Below are positions 20,961 to 32,345 of a DNA stretch of 64,000 bases, one piece after another. Below the pieces are notes generated by a model. It worked only from the letters and a program-made list of their open reading frames with translations. It ran no database searches and had not been told where the DNA came from. Location: positions 21,739,676 through 21,803,675 of the forward strand of contig CATQJL010000316.1 of the NCBI GenBank assembly GCA_958299035.1, given 5' to 3'. Each line of letters opens with the position of its first letter. Within the stretch, counting starts at the first letter, position 1. This DNA comes from Cylicocyclus nassatus. Taxonomy: Eukaryota > Nematoda > Chromadorea > Rhabditida > Strongylidae. Both the position numbers and the translations under genes were made by a program.

Positions 20961-21149
20961 AGCGTAAGAGACTGTAGAATTGCAACTGTCTTATCTTTTA
21001 TCCAATGAAATCAATAGGAACAAGAAAACAATGGGAAATCACAGAAAATGAGCAGGCCCTAATCTTAAAATTTTTAAGGTCGCGCACATGATGTGCAATA
21101 CGCATTTTAAGTCAAAGGCTAGTGCATGATAAAGGCGCAGTAGCAATAT

Positions 21150-21310
21150 TAGTTTAGCGGGCGCGCGTTATACACCTTCACCGCTATAATTCTGCGCCTC
21201 ATGCGCCCTGCGGCTAATAAAGCCGCGTTTGCGCCCAAAGACATTTTCGTCATGCAGCAACCTATACAAATGAATTGATGCAGACCGTCCGTTTGTGTAG
21301 GCTGCTGCAT
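21150..21310 (-). repeat. Dispersed repeat with ggctaataaagccgcg core
   Basis: 'gcggctaataaagccgcgtt' and flanking gcgcccaaag / agcgggcgcg blocks recur at 45735-45860. The core can form a short hairpin (cggct..agccg). Confidence 0.6.
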
Positions 21311-22006
21311 CCATCGATCCACCACCTTCAAACTTTTGGTCAACTCTTGGAATCTCACTATCGGCTTTTCTGGAGATTATAAGCCTTTACAAATTTTTTT
21401 CACTTCGAAAATGATCTATACACGCTCATACCCCTGATTTTGATTCTGCAAAAATATGCCATCGATTGTAAGATTTCAGTTCATCATGGTTACGTTGCAG
21501 ATGTATAAAGTTCTCTTCGTTGCTATCGTGGTGTCTCACCTTCTAGTAAAAAAGAGAAAGAGTTCAAAATGTATTACAGTAAAAGTACTACAGTAAGTAG
21601 TACAGTACTAAAATTCAAATTGCACTACAGTAATGTTCAGTGGAAGTTTTGGTATCGTTATGATGGGCAGTTGCCACTCTAATCTTGATAGTAAAGCACG
21701 TCCTTTACTCACAAAGTGTATATTTCACGCTTTGCAATGATTGGTTCACTTCCACTAGTTTTGACATACGTTCACAAAGAGTAGAGATAAGTTTTTCGCA
21801 TGATTTTATACGTTGCTCTTATTCCACATTGCACGTATACACATCAAATCTGAAGCTTATCTTACCTATGCTTTGCAAACGGATTAAAAATTACAATTTG
21901 CAACACATCAGTCATGTAATAGAAGTGCAAACCAAGCAACTCCACCGACCGCAAGTGTACAATCTGTCCGCACGGCTGGAGTATATCGCAGATATTGGCC
22001 CATAGT

Positions 22007-22053
22007 AATAAACCCCATTCATCTCGATTGACTTGAGATGAATGGGGTTTATT
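22007..22053. repeat. Perfect 19-bp hairpin
   Basis: aataaaccccattcatctc (22007-22025) pairs exactly with 22035-22053 across a 9-nt loop. Confidence 0.85.
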
Positions 22054-22099
22054 CAGAAAAACTTCCTAGCGTGGATCTAGAACCGCCCACTTCCCATGC

Positions 22100-22170
22100 T
22101 TTGATATTAGGTTGGCACAGCTGGCACCGGATTAAGCTGGATATTGTTTTTGGAAAAAAACAAAGGGAAT
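22100..22170 (+). repeat. Dispersed repeat, 'agctggatatYgtttttgg' family, copy 1
   Basis: ggcacagctggcaccgg..aagctggatattgtttttgg recurs at about 37315-37370 and 63845-63905 with small changes. Confidence 0.55.
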
Positions 22171-25100
22171 TTTTGTGAAATCGGTTTTTACATTTAGGGT
22201 TTGAGGTCAGCTGGAGCATACGGGACTTCAATTTTCGAGTTTAAAGGGACTTCGTTTCAGAGTTTTCTTGGCTCCAGCTTGTGCCGAGATCTGCTTAGGA
22301 TTCAGTTGAACACTGTTCGGCTAAGTGCCACGGTCAGTTTGAAAGAATCCCACTTAGCCGTGGCAGGTTTTGGAGTGAACCGAAAAAGATAGCGTGCAAA
22401 CAAGAAGGATCACACAACATTCCCGTAAGCTGCTTGTAGTAACTTACGGGAAAATTTAATTGACGTATTATTACGGTGCAATCCCAAAATTGCACAATTT
22501 CGGGGCGCAATTGAAAGAGGATCAATAAAGCTGATTGCGGCGAGGAGATAGAAAAAAAGATTTTTTGTTTCTCTTTCTTGCAAGTTTTGCATTTTTCATA
22601 AAAAACCTCAATTGCAAAGAATGGTAATTTGTTTTTATATCTATTTTCGGAAACTTGTGATTTTTTGCAAGTGTGGATGTCAATGTTGTGAATTTGTTTT
22701 ACAGCTTCGTTTGCTAGGCGATAACTCTGATAGCGGTTATCATCGATATTACTGCCGCAAAAATGTCACCACTTTGATCTCGCAACCTTAGAGTCACAAA
22801 TGGAATCTCAGCGGCTCAGCCGTTTGACCAACTCAAGTATCGTTTACTCGCTTGCCTTAGAGTAGGACAATCGCTGTAGAGACTTAATCTATCGATAAAC
22901 CTTCATTCTAGGCTATTGTGTTTTTGCACTCTCACGCTATCAAAAACCGTTACGCGCGTACGCCGGCAGTCCCCGCCTACTCTAGGCAAAGCGAGAAAAT
23001 AATAGTTGTATTTTCAAAAATGTACAAGGTTATCATGTCCAAAAGCTGATCCGCATCTAGATCGATAGCTTACTGGATGCCGAGCTGGAGCGTGCGTTCA
23101 ACGTAAGCCTGCCCCCAGCCGAGTTGCTCTGAAAAGGGGTTTACTATGGACCATATTGTCTCTACCCCTGCGAGAGCATGTTGACACACCTACGAAGGTA
23201 ACAGTGCAAGCAACGAATATTCGAAGTCGAAGTATTTCTTTTGGTTTCCCCCAAAACGATCTCCAAGATCTCAATAGTTTTTCTTTTTTGATGAAGTGTC
23301 TGAAAATATTACAGCGTCCAATCAGTTGTGTGAGACGTAATTCGTAGTCTGAGAGAGCTATGATTCGATGGGATGATTAAGGCAGTCATAGCTACATCGA
23401 GTTGAGGGTCATAAAGAATGGGAGGCGTGCACGTATTACCCAGGCAGCCGGTGCCGCAATTAGAAGTCAAAGCTGGCGCCAACGCCGCAGCTGAACTACA
23501 GATAACGATATCGCCGTCCAAAACCTCTCGCCGGGAAATAGATATACCTAACATGCCTCATATTTAAGGTATATGAATATAGAATTATATGAGAGGGATA
23601 CCACTGAAACGAGCTTTGCAAAGTTTTTAGAGATCTACCCAGATCGCCGATCTACTTTAGAGTTCGAACAAAATCTGTGAGCAACTGGCCTTGTCAAAAA
23701 TCAAAACTTCGACCGAAGAAACCCTCCTACGAGCTACTTAGTAAGTCATCACATAGTAAACACTAGCATTCATGCACTAGCTGTTTTTTCGCTTAGAATC
23801 TCAGAAAAAACGGCATCCGAAAATTGACGAATTTCGGTCCAGCTCCACCCTTCCCTCCAATTCAGGCAGTGGAATAAATGCTTCGGAAGCATGACTGTAA
23901 AATTCTAACATGGTGTCTGTTTTGGCTTCTGAGAAAAGTCCGTCATAAAATATCGGGACATAATTGCACCAACTTAATACTTTTGAAATGTCCTGATATA
24001 TCAAAATGAGAAGATGGCCAATCTGAGGTATTATCATGTAAGGAGCTCAAATAGCTCAAATATATTCTCGAGTTACTAACGTTAAATATTCTCAATTTTT
24101 GATAAAAAAGCGGCAACATCTATATAATCGCAGAATCAATTGTCAAATGATTCTCAAGCGTATGGAACTTCGGTTTTCGATGGGTTTTTGGAAGTGTACC
24201 ACTCGAATTTCCTGTTCATAGTTCTTGGAAGAAGCGGCTGAAATAGAGTTGAGTACCATATGCAAGTTAACAATACTTACAAACAAAGTGAAACTGCTTT
24301 GTGCTTTGGAAAAGCACAGAGGAAACAAAGTAAAGCTGCTCTGTGCTGGGAAGCTGGAGGATCAGATAACATGATGCTTACGATAATTTTGAAGATCCTC
24401 GTTAAAGCAAAGTGTAAAGGAATCAATGCAATCAACACCTAGGGCGACGTAGGTGTTGAATGACTCCCTTTTGGTCATCAGGGTATTCAAAAGTCTTGTA
24501 GCCTATTATTTTCTTTGGACAAGAACGGAGGAACAAAAAAAATATAGATTTTGGTTTGCACATTACTCAAACTACGTCACAGCATTCGAATTCAAAAATC
24601 ATATTTTCTCGTTCACACAAACCTCCAAACGGTTAAACATTGCCACTGCCGTGGCACGGCTTCATCATGATTTCTTCCACGTCTTTGCGGAAATACATAG
24701 TTCTTATTGCTCAAAAAATGTCTGATATGATGGAGCAAGCTTCCAGCTACAGTATACACTAAAGAAATTTTTTTTGTAAAATTATGGTTAGATACATCAG
24801 CCTTTCCGCAGGTATGCGTATACCTCATGCTGAAGCTTTAACCCAGTCATAAATATCAAGAAATCGACTACAACATGGCTTTGAAAGTGATTTCATCAGG
24901 CCTTGTTAAGTTAGATTCTCATCTAAAAGATTACCAAGGCAAGATTACCTTGACTGCTGCACTTCTACAATTGTATTAATTTCAAAAACATAGTAACAGC
25001 GGCACGCCTTTGAAGTTCCCAGATTTCTTTTTCACCTTTTCGATAAAATTGTTTTTCGAGTCCAGCTACTACAGTGATAATGTGTAAAGCCTCCTTTATG

Positions 25101-25410
25101 TTGTGAACATAAAATCAAATCTCGGAATGAATCAAACCCCGGAACATATTATAGATTTTTGAGCTATTAAAAAGTAATCGTGCGATAAGGACATTTATTT
25201 TAAAATATACGAAAATCATTTTGGACTCGGAATGAGTATTTTTTGAAGGATAATTGCAGCACTCTGTGGCATATTTGTAATCGAAACCACCAGTGATTCA
25301 TAACTCAAAGCAATGCAACTTAGACTACAAGACTTTGGGACGTCTTGTAAATTCCCATATTTTATATTCTTTGGATAGAGAGAAACACAGAGCACTTTTT
25401 ACCACTTAGA
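22171..25410. other. Mostly unassigned; a few possible minus-strand exons
   Basis: Two weak minus-strand signals. Around 24370-24140 an exon with a gtaagt donor and a ctatttcag acceptor across a 45-nt intron can be modelled, containing a ~42-bp internal duplication. Around 23955-23800 there is a possible terminal exon after ttttctcag. Neither has a recognisable domain. Confidence 0.3.
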
Positions 25411-25422
25411 CTAACCAGAATG

Positions 25423-25471
25423 AACAATACCGCCGTCAGCGCAGTTTCCCACTCTGAAAGTCCGCTGATTG
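25423..25471 (-). pseudogene. Degenerate cassette exon (minus array), 49 nt
   Basis: It has a pyrimidine-rich acceptor (ttttttcaatcag) and a tctg|gttagt donor like its neighbours, but 49 nt is not a multiple of three. Confidence 0.35.
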
Positions 25472-25619
25472 AAAAAAGCGCAACTCTAACAGTAAACTTT
25501 GTCGCTTTCGCGTATAAACGGGGTGGCAAAGGCCACAATCATTGTTTTGATTTTTTGCACGCTGACCTAAGAATTTTGATGGGAAAAATGTACATGACAC
25601 TGTTTCCCGTAGAACTTAC

Positions 25620-25676
25620 CATGCTTAGCGACGTGGACGTTGTTGGAAGTTCTTATATCTTTCGAAAATTGCAGAC
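25620..25676 (-). CDS. Small phase-1 exon (minus array), 57 nt
   Basis: The acceptor is gttattacag and the donor is catg|gtaagt. Phase is 1-1. It encodes LQFSKDIRTSNNVHVAKH with no stop and no cysteine. It has the same length and phase as 25933-25989. Confidence 0.45.
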
Positions 25677-25932
25677 CTGTAATAACTGACTTCAAAAAAG
25701 CTTGGAGTGTTCCAATGTGGCTAATGCTGGAGGAGATAGGAACATCATGGGAAATAGGTCTCTACGGGGAATTTGCTTTACTAGTACAGCGTTTTGATAG
25801 AAACAATCTTTTTGTTCTTCGAGACTGATTAAAAGAGACAGACTTTGCTGAAGCAGATATGGTCATCTCTATGATGTTGCTGAACCAGACTAATTCTATT
25901 CAAAAATTGCTTTTATTCAACTTGCAACTGAC

Positions 25933-25989
25933 CAGAATAGGAAGATTGGGCATTGGATAGATTTTCCGGAATTTTAGTAGACTGCTGAT
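25933..25989 (-). CDS. Small phase-1 exon (minus array), 57 nt
   Basis: The acceptor is acaattttcag and the donor is tctg|gtcagt. Phase is 1-1. It encodes DQQSTKIPENLSNAQSSYS, with an N-L-S sequon. Architecture matches the + strand cassettes, but the peptide is not the Tyr/Leu motif. Confidence 0.5.
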
Positions 25990-26046
25990 CTGAAAATTGT
26001 TTTTAAAGAATAGAAAAAACATTTGGTATTCCTTCTTGGCACTGAC

Positions 26047-26189
26047 CAGATGGCGAGGGCTGATACTAACGTCCTCTTCTACGGTTTTGGGAGACTATTG
26101 ACCTAGTGAAAAATCGACATTGACCCTTCCTTAATCTTACACGTAACCAGAATCTGTCTTTTGTTTCGTTTATTTGCTAAACTGCTGAT
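26047..26189 (-). pseudogene. Two degenerate copies of the 57-nt exon
   Basis: 26047-26102 (56 nt, tttcactag acceptor, ctg|gtcagt donor) and about 26148-26189 (acceptor AG lost, donor gttacg) begin with gtcaatagtc and atcagcagtt, like atcagcagtc of the intact copy. Both contain stops or a frame break. Confidence 0.45.
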
Positions 26190-27490
26190 CCAAAAACTCA
26201 TCGGAAGTGTTTGACATTTACAGTTTCGCTATGCCACAAAGGTTTGTGATGGTAGACTTCTTCGACTGGTTCAATGTTACTACGCTTTCGTCGTCCTCAG
26301 AGGCAATGACTCAGAGCATTATCTGCAAACCCACAGCCATCAAATGTCACTTCTAGCTTAGCTAGTTCGGCGCTTCTCTGAGCTCCTCCGCAAAATTCTT
26401 CGGACAGGGATCAACGCACCCTTATACCACTGCTTTTCGAAGCGTCCGCGCCGGAAATCACTGACGACGGCGGACAATGAGATGGTAGACGGCCATCGAA
26501 ATGCTTATATATTATCTGCGACTGACATAGCGATACGAAGAGCAATTTGAAGAGTCTCGTAATGCCATTTGGTAGACATAAGAACGACGAGCACGAATGG
26601 AAATGGCTTCAAAGTCAAGTGCGTTGTTTTCACACGTAAAGTAGAAAATCTCGACTAGGAAGCCAAGTAAGGCCTTTTGATTTCGACAAAGAATAGAGTA
26701 ATAAATAACACGAATGAGTGTCTGTACATGACTACCGGCTTTCTACCGTTCATATCGTTATGTCAGTTATAGATATTATAATGCGATGACTGTCTATTGC
26801 CTTCGTATTGTGCGCGGTTATCTGTAGCATTCCTGCGAACTTCGAATAGCGGGTATAAGGGTAATCACTGTGAGATATTTTGGTGAGCGAGCTCAGAGGA
26901 ACGCCGAACTAAATGAGGAGGCATTTGAGGGGCTGATCTTGCAGATAATATTTCGAGTCATTTTTGGGTCTATGAGGACACAAAAGCGTCGAAACTTTAG
27001 GCGAAGTCGAGGAAACTCGCCATCATAACAAATCTGGCACAGCAAAACTGGATAGTATGGAAAACGCCCAAGTTCAAAGAAATCGAAACATGGAGATTTT
27101 CGATTTGAAGTTTACTTTTTCTGCAGCAAATAGGTTAGGCCTGAGGCATACCTCGCGCGATTCCGGTCGCAGTGCGACTTGGCACAACAGCGACTCTTCG
27201 TAAATCGTCGTTGATGCGCTGCCTCTAGTCAGAAGTTGATCCGTTTGCAAAAACTTAGGCAAGCTACCCAAATATGCATTTGAGAAGAACGCACGATAAA
27301 CTTGTAGAAATCTGGCAAATTGCGAAGTCGCGTAAAAGTGGCGATCCGGCTGAATCGCGTGAGGTATGCCTTAGGGCTTACAGAAAAACTTTAACCATCG
27401 CAATCATAACCGTAAAGATTAGTAGCCTAGACTATTCAAATAAAATCGGTAGATGATAGAACAAGGCCTAATTAGAAAGTAATAAAGTGC
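26190..27490. other. No gene recognised
   Basis: Only short frames. Near-repeated blocks around 27120-27370 ('cgcgcgattccg' and 'tcgcgtgaggtatgcc') suggest degenerate repeats. Confidence 0.4.
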
Positions 27491-28876
27491 GGTTCATAAT
27501 TATACGAACACCCAAAATTTTGTAAGTTTTTGGACTTTTTGGGAGAAACTCAAAAAGCCGTTGGCATTACGCGATAGAACACAGCCGAAAACGGCATATG
27601 ATCCATAAGAATGGAAATCGATGTCAATTGTAGTGGTATTTTTGCGGCTAATGCGAATTTTAAGCGGTTCATAATTATACGAACGCCTCAAACAAAGGTC
27701 CATTTTTCATTCAAGATTGCAATCATTTGAGTCCAAATTTTTTGTAGAGTTACAGTAACAAAGTCTGACTTATGTGCAATATACTAAACCCAGTGCAGTT
27801 CAAAAAGAGGACCGTTATTTTTTTCAAAAGGGGCTAAACGCTTTTGGAGTGATTGCGCTCCAAAAACATCCGTTCTTCTGTGTTTACGCGCTCTAATTAG
27901 CTTCTACCAAAGCTATGAGATGGAGTAAGCTCTTGCAATAGGTATCTTGTTTGACGCTTGGAAAATCTTTGCGTTTTCGTGCCGTTTTTCAACCAAATTG
28001 TAACCTTACCACAGAGTTAGCACGATTTCGAGCCTCAAAACTCAGCTTCTGAAGCCGTACAATGAAGCAAGCATATAGTATGTAAAAGTTCACAAGACTT
28101 TATATTTGGCTAGAAAAAATCAGCAGCGTTGAGCGTTTGTTTTGGTCACGCAGACGTCATTTCACCAGAAATACTGTTTTTACTATTGCAATCACACCTT
28201 TATTTGGTTTGTAGCGCCACAGCCGCAAGATCAGTTCTAGAAAAAACCCAAAAACTTTGGCAAAGAAATATCATCATGCAAGCAATGCAGGTGCTTCATA
28301 TCAAATGTTTGCGCAAGAGAGAAGCTGAGTTTTGAGGCTCGAAATTGTGCTAACTCTATGCTAAGGCTGGAACTTGGTTGAAAAACGGCACGAAAACGCA
28401 AAGATTTTCCAAGCATCAAACAAAGTACCTATCGAAAGAGCTTATTCTATCTCATAGCTTTGGTAGAAGCTAATTAGAGCGCGTAAACCACAGAAGAACG
28501 GGTTTTTGGAGCGCAATCACTCCAAAAGCGTTTAGCCCCTTTTGAAAAAAATAACGGTCCTCTTTTTGAATTGCACTGAGTTCAGTGTGTAGCAGATATG
28601 TCAAACTTTGTTACTGTAACTCTTCAAAAAATTTGGACTCAAACGATTGCAATCTTGAATGAAAAATAGACCTTTGTTTGAGGTGTTCGTATAATTATGA
28701 ACCGCTAAAAATTCGCATTAGGCGCAAAAACACTCCTACAATTGACATCGTTCCATTCTTATGAATCATATACCGTTTTCGGCTGTGTTCTATCGCGTGG
28801 TACCAACGGCTTTTTGAGTTTCTCCCAAAAAGTCCGAAAACATACAAAATTTTGGGTGTTCGTATAATTATGAACC
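27491..28876. mobile_element. 1.39-kb foldback element with nested inner ends
   Basis: The outer ends are ggttcataattatacgaac and its complement at 28858-28876. An inner pair of the same ends lies at 27664-27685 and about 28686-28705. Arms of about 550 bp match closely (for example ccaaaagcgtttagcccctt near 28525 pairs with 27828-27850). The spacer is about 28070-28310. No transposase frame. Confidence 0.82.
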
Positions 28877-29047
28877 CTTTAGGACTGTGAGTACTTGCAA
28901 ATGCAAAAGACACCAAGTCAGGTTGTCATCAAGTTCTCTTCTGAAGGAACAGAGCTGTCGAAGGCGACCTTGAAGATGAAATTAAAAAACCTCGATTCAT
29001 CGGTTCCTCACAACATACATTTGTCAAAGGACAAAAGTGCTGCGAAG

Positions 29048-29294
29048 CAGTGGCAATCCCACAATTTCGGGCCGGGGGGGGGGGGGTGAGGCGCGACAAA
29101 AAATTTTTTCAAATGAAGGTGCGTAGCGTCCACGCACTCCGAAAAAGTTCTTATAAGGCTAATTTGAATTTGAAAATTTTTTAAAAATTATTTTGATTAT
29201 TTACAAAAAAAAACAAGTTAATTGCACATATTTATAACCCGTGTAGGTAAGTTTGAGATAGGTCGCGACCCCGCCCTCCCCTGGTCCGCCACTG
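29048..29294. mobile_element. hAT-like MITE, 247 bp
   Basis: The ends are cagtggc and gccactg. The 8-bp flanks ctgcgaag (29040-29047) and ctgcgtag (29295-29302) agree at 7 of 8 positions. The left end runs into a G tract. An 8-bp duplication with a CAGTGGC-type end is characteristic of hAT elements. Confidence 0.75.
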
Positions 29295-29304
29295 CTGCGT
29301 AGTT

Positions 29305-29440
29305 ATAAGCTCCTGCAAGACGAAGGCGGTCGGTTCGATGTGTGACGTGGTTGTGACGCGGCTGTGACGCGGCTGTGACGCAGCTGTGTCGTAGCCGCGT
29401 TGCACATCGAACCGACCGCCTTCGTCTTGCAGGAGCTTAT
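29305..29440. repeat. Perfect 38-bp inverted repeat with a gcggctgtgac repeat in the loop
   Basis: 29305-29342 and 29403-29440 are exact inverted copies. The 60-nt loop contains about four 11-bp units of the form gtgacgcggct. It begins two bases after the hAT target-site copy. Confidence 0.85.
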
Positions 29441-29512
29441 ATACCCTGTAAGGTTAGAAAACTACCTCTGCATTTAGTACATATGCGTACGACATCTTAC
29501 GCTCACAAAACA

Positions 29513-29662
29513 TTCGCCTGCGAACTCTTTCGCCAAAACAAGTAACTGGTCACCAACAGCCAAATTTGCAGAACTGCTGTGCTCCTGCGAGAACATGAAA
29601 GAACAGAAATTTGGCTGTTGGTGACCACGTTACTTGTTTTGGCGAAAGAGTTCGCAGGCGAA
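29513..29662. repeat. 55-bp inverted repeat with one bulge
   Basis: 29513-29567 pairs with 29607-29662 with a single extra base; the loop is about 39 nt. It is the second long hairpin within 220 bp. Confidence 0.85.
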
Positions 29663-29860
29663 CACACTTAAACTATGTTCAAACGGAATCAAACCACATT
29701 GAAAAATCACTGATCAGAAACAAGTGAGCACAACAGTTTACAACTTCACCTGTATGACACGTAGTAAGAACAAACTATCTATTTTCAGCATGTCCCTCGA
29801 AAGTTTCAACGACGACATCAGATGCTTAGCCATCATAACGGGAGAAAACTCGAAGATCGC

Positions 29861-30130
29861 TTTAGGCTCCACCAGAGTGCCGGCGCAACGTCAGCGCTGC
29901 CACGGATCCCGACGCGATTTCCGATCAATTGCAGGGTGAGCACACCGGCCAGGAAAGCCAGAACCATGCGTTTTCTTCCTTTTTCTCTCGATTTCGTGTC
30001 TCTCTCCTCTCTGCTCTCCTCTTTGTCGCTTTTTCAATCCCTCTGTTGTTTCTTAATACTCTTTTTGTTTCAGGAAACGCTTTTTTGCAGGTGTTTCTTG
30101 GGAGGGGGGGGGGGCAAGTAAAATCGAAAT
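29861..30130 (+). repeat. Left member of an inverted repeat pair (partner 30640-31080)
   Basis: 'gagtgccggc' and 'aacgtcagcgctgc', then cccgacgcgatttccgatca and gcagggtg, recur in the complement of 30936-31070. Both copies continue into a pyrimidine-rich stretch. Confidence 0.65.
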
Positions 30131-30639
30131 GCTTGGCTGCAATTCTTGCAGCTTATAAGTGAGATCTCCTCTTTCACTCCTTAATTCGTTTGCATCTCTC
30201 TCTCTCTTTGAATCAACTCATCAGCATCAATGTTTTTTTCCCTAAAGTGCTTTTCCACAACTTGTGCTTTGTGAAAGAAGGGCAAGTTTCTGTCGCCCTT
30301 TTCTGCTGATTGATGAGTTGATTTCAACCCTATATCTTCAGAGGATTAGATTTGATTTGTAGATTTCTTTTATCTTTCCCTAAGTTATGCCTCATTTTGA
30401 TTTTTCACAATCTTAGATAGAGATTAGATGCCACTGCGTCGCCGGCAGCTGGCGATGGGTTGGTACCAACGGGTTGGCTTACTTGAAAATGAGTGCTTTC
30501 GCTGTCAGTAACGTCCCAGATGATGAAAGCTGAACTAAAAACGGAGGGCATACTAGACATCGAGGATGCGAATAATTGCGCCGATTCTCCTGCGATTTGA
30601 TTCCAGAGTCATTGATCGAGGTTGTTGCTATGTCACTAC

Positions 30640-31080
30640 GTAGCCGGCAGTTTGACGGAATTATGTAAACGAGCAAGGCTGAAAATAGAACAGGTGGAAA
30701 TGCGAGAAATCGATCCACAACCCCGTACCCTTCTTTGCATGAAAAGAAGTAAGTTCCCTTTTGTACATCTGAAAGCGCCGCACAAAAGCATTTTGCGAAA
30801 GACTTCGGGAAAACACTGACAAGAGAGCATTCCCTTAAAAAGTAACATCATAAGGAAAAAGGATGAAAGAGAGCACGAGAAGGAGAGAAAGGCACGAAAA
30901 AGATGAAGTAATGGCGTCCCTGGCGAGGTGGACGCACCCTGCAAGTGATCGGAAATCGCGTCGGGACCCGTAGCAGCGCTGTGTCGGCGTGGCGCTGGCT
31001 AGGTGCTAGCTCGGCGCTGGCTCGACGCCGGCGCAGCGCTGACGTTGGGCCGGCACTCTGGCGGGAGCCTTAGAAGAAAA
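30640..31080 (-). repeat. Right member of the inverted repeat pair
   Basis: The complement contains the same blocks as 29861-30130, with an insertion of ggcgctggct-like short tandem units near 30980-31040. Confidence 0.62.
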
Positions 31081-31369
31081 TATCAGGCTGACTAAAGAAG
31101 CAATTTCGCTACAAGTAGTCACCGCAATTCTATCAAAGCAGACTGTGAACACCTTTAGAACGATCAAGTTTTTGAAGGCGAACCACGCGAACACAACAAC
31201 TGTTGGTCACAACTCGACTACTTCTTGTCGCGAAAGTAAACAAGGGACCCTATCTCGCTTTATGCACCAGTTACTGCCTACTTCACAAATGTTATTCTCT
31301 TCGATCGCATCGTAATCGACAAGTCAATATGCACAATTTCCAGGAACTTTCGCTGGAGGATATGAGCAA

Positions 31370-32345
31370 ATGAGAAAAGATGGAGAAGATTGCACAGAAG
31401 ATAGAGAAAAAACAGCATGTCGCCCAGGAAAGTCTTCGCTCAGTAGCGACTAAGAACTCGGAACAGATAAATGCATCGTAAGGATTCTCAACGACAAGTT
31501 AGCAGAGCATGATCTAGAAAATTTCCAGCTGAAGGCCAAGGTAGCCAAATTAACCTCTGAGCCACAGCGCGTAGTGACAAGTTCAAGTTTGGGATGTCAA
31601 GCCGCACTTGCGGTGTCAAACGTTGAGTCTCAGAAGTAAGAACTCAATCTCAAACATGCTTCCAGAGCAGCGGAGATGAAGGAGATCGCTTTAGGCGAGG
31701 ACGAGGTATACAAGAAGGATGACTCGCTTGTCCAAATGGATGAAGATGGCGGAGTGAGAACCGATGAATGATGAAGATTACCTAGGCTGCTTGATTAGCG
31801 AAATCGAAGACACAGAGGAACCAGAAAACGAGCTAGAAAAGGAAACTGATGAAGACGAAGAAGTACGAAGGAAATAGGAAGAGTGCAGGATGCTTTTAAA
31901 TGAGATCGATGAACTCGATCAAATTATGCATGTGTGCCCGTAGCGGATATATGGCGAAGCAGCGCGCGCGTTTCATGTACAAGTACTTTGTGCCTTTTGT
32001 AAGGCTTTCGACCTACATTACTCGGACTCGTCTCCATTCGTCAGAGATGGTAATGAGCGAAACGAACAAACATGCAGGGAAAACTTTTGTCCAATGTGTC
32101 TGGAAATCTGTCCACCTAGAAGGTGCCAGTTTAACCACGGCTCTGCTTTTACTATGAAAAAGTGAGAGGCACTCTCGCAGCAAGACTGATGCCGCGAGAC
32201 TCGGTTACCACAAGTCCTTGTGCAGTGTCCCTGAAAGAAGGAAGTTTGAGGAGATGGGCAGACGACGCAAAGGAGCGGTACATTCGTCTGAGGAGAGAGA
32301 TCATGAACATGAAAGGACACAAAGGAGAGAACCATGTCGAAGCCT
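31370..32345 (+). pseudogene. Retroelement gag-like gene remnant with a Cys/His finger
   Basis: Frames broken by several stops read a helical Lys/Glu-rich part (QLKAKVAKLTSEP), an acidic part (EEPENELEKETDEDEE), then CAFCKAFDLHYSDSSPF followed by CPMCLEICPPRRCQFNH. The spaced C-x2-C ... C-x2-C pattern after an HYSDS-type motif is what I recall from zinc-binding gag-like proteins of nematode retroelements. No other retroelement part is recognised around it. Confidence 0.5.

Noticed and set aside
29724..30162. Three overlapping + frames
   Set aside because: They lie in one arm of an inverted repeat pair and are dominated by a pyrimidine-rich tract.
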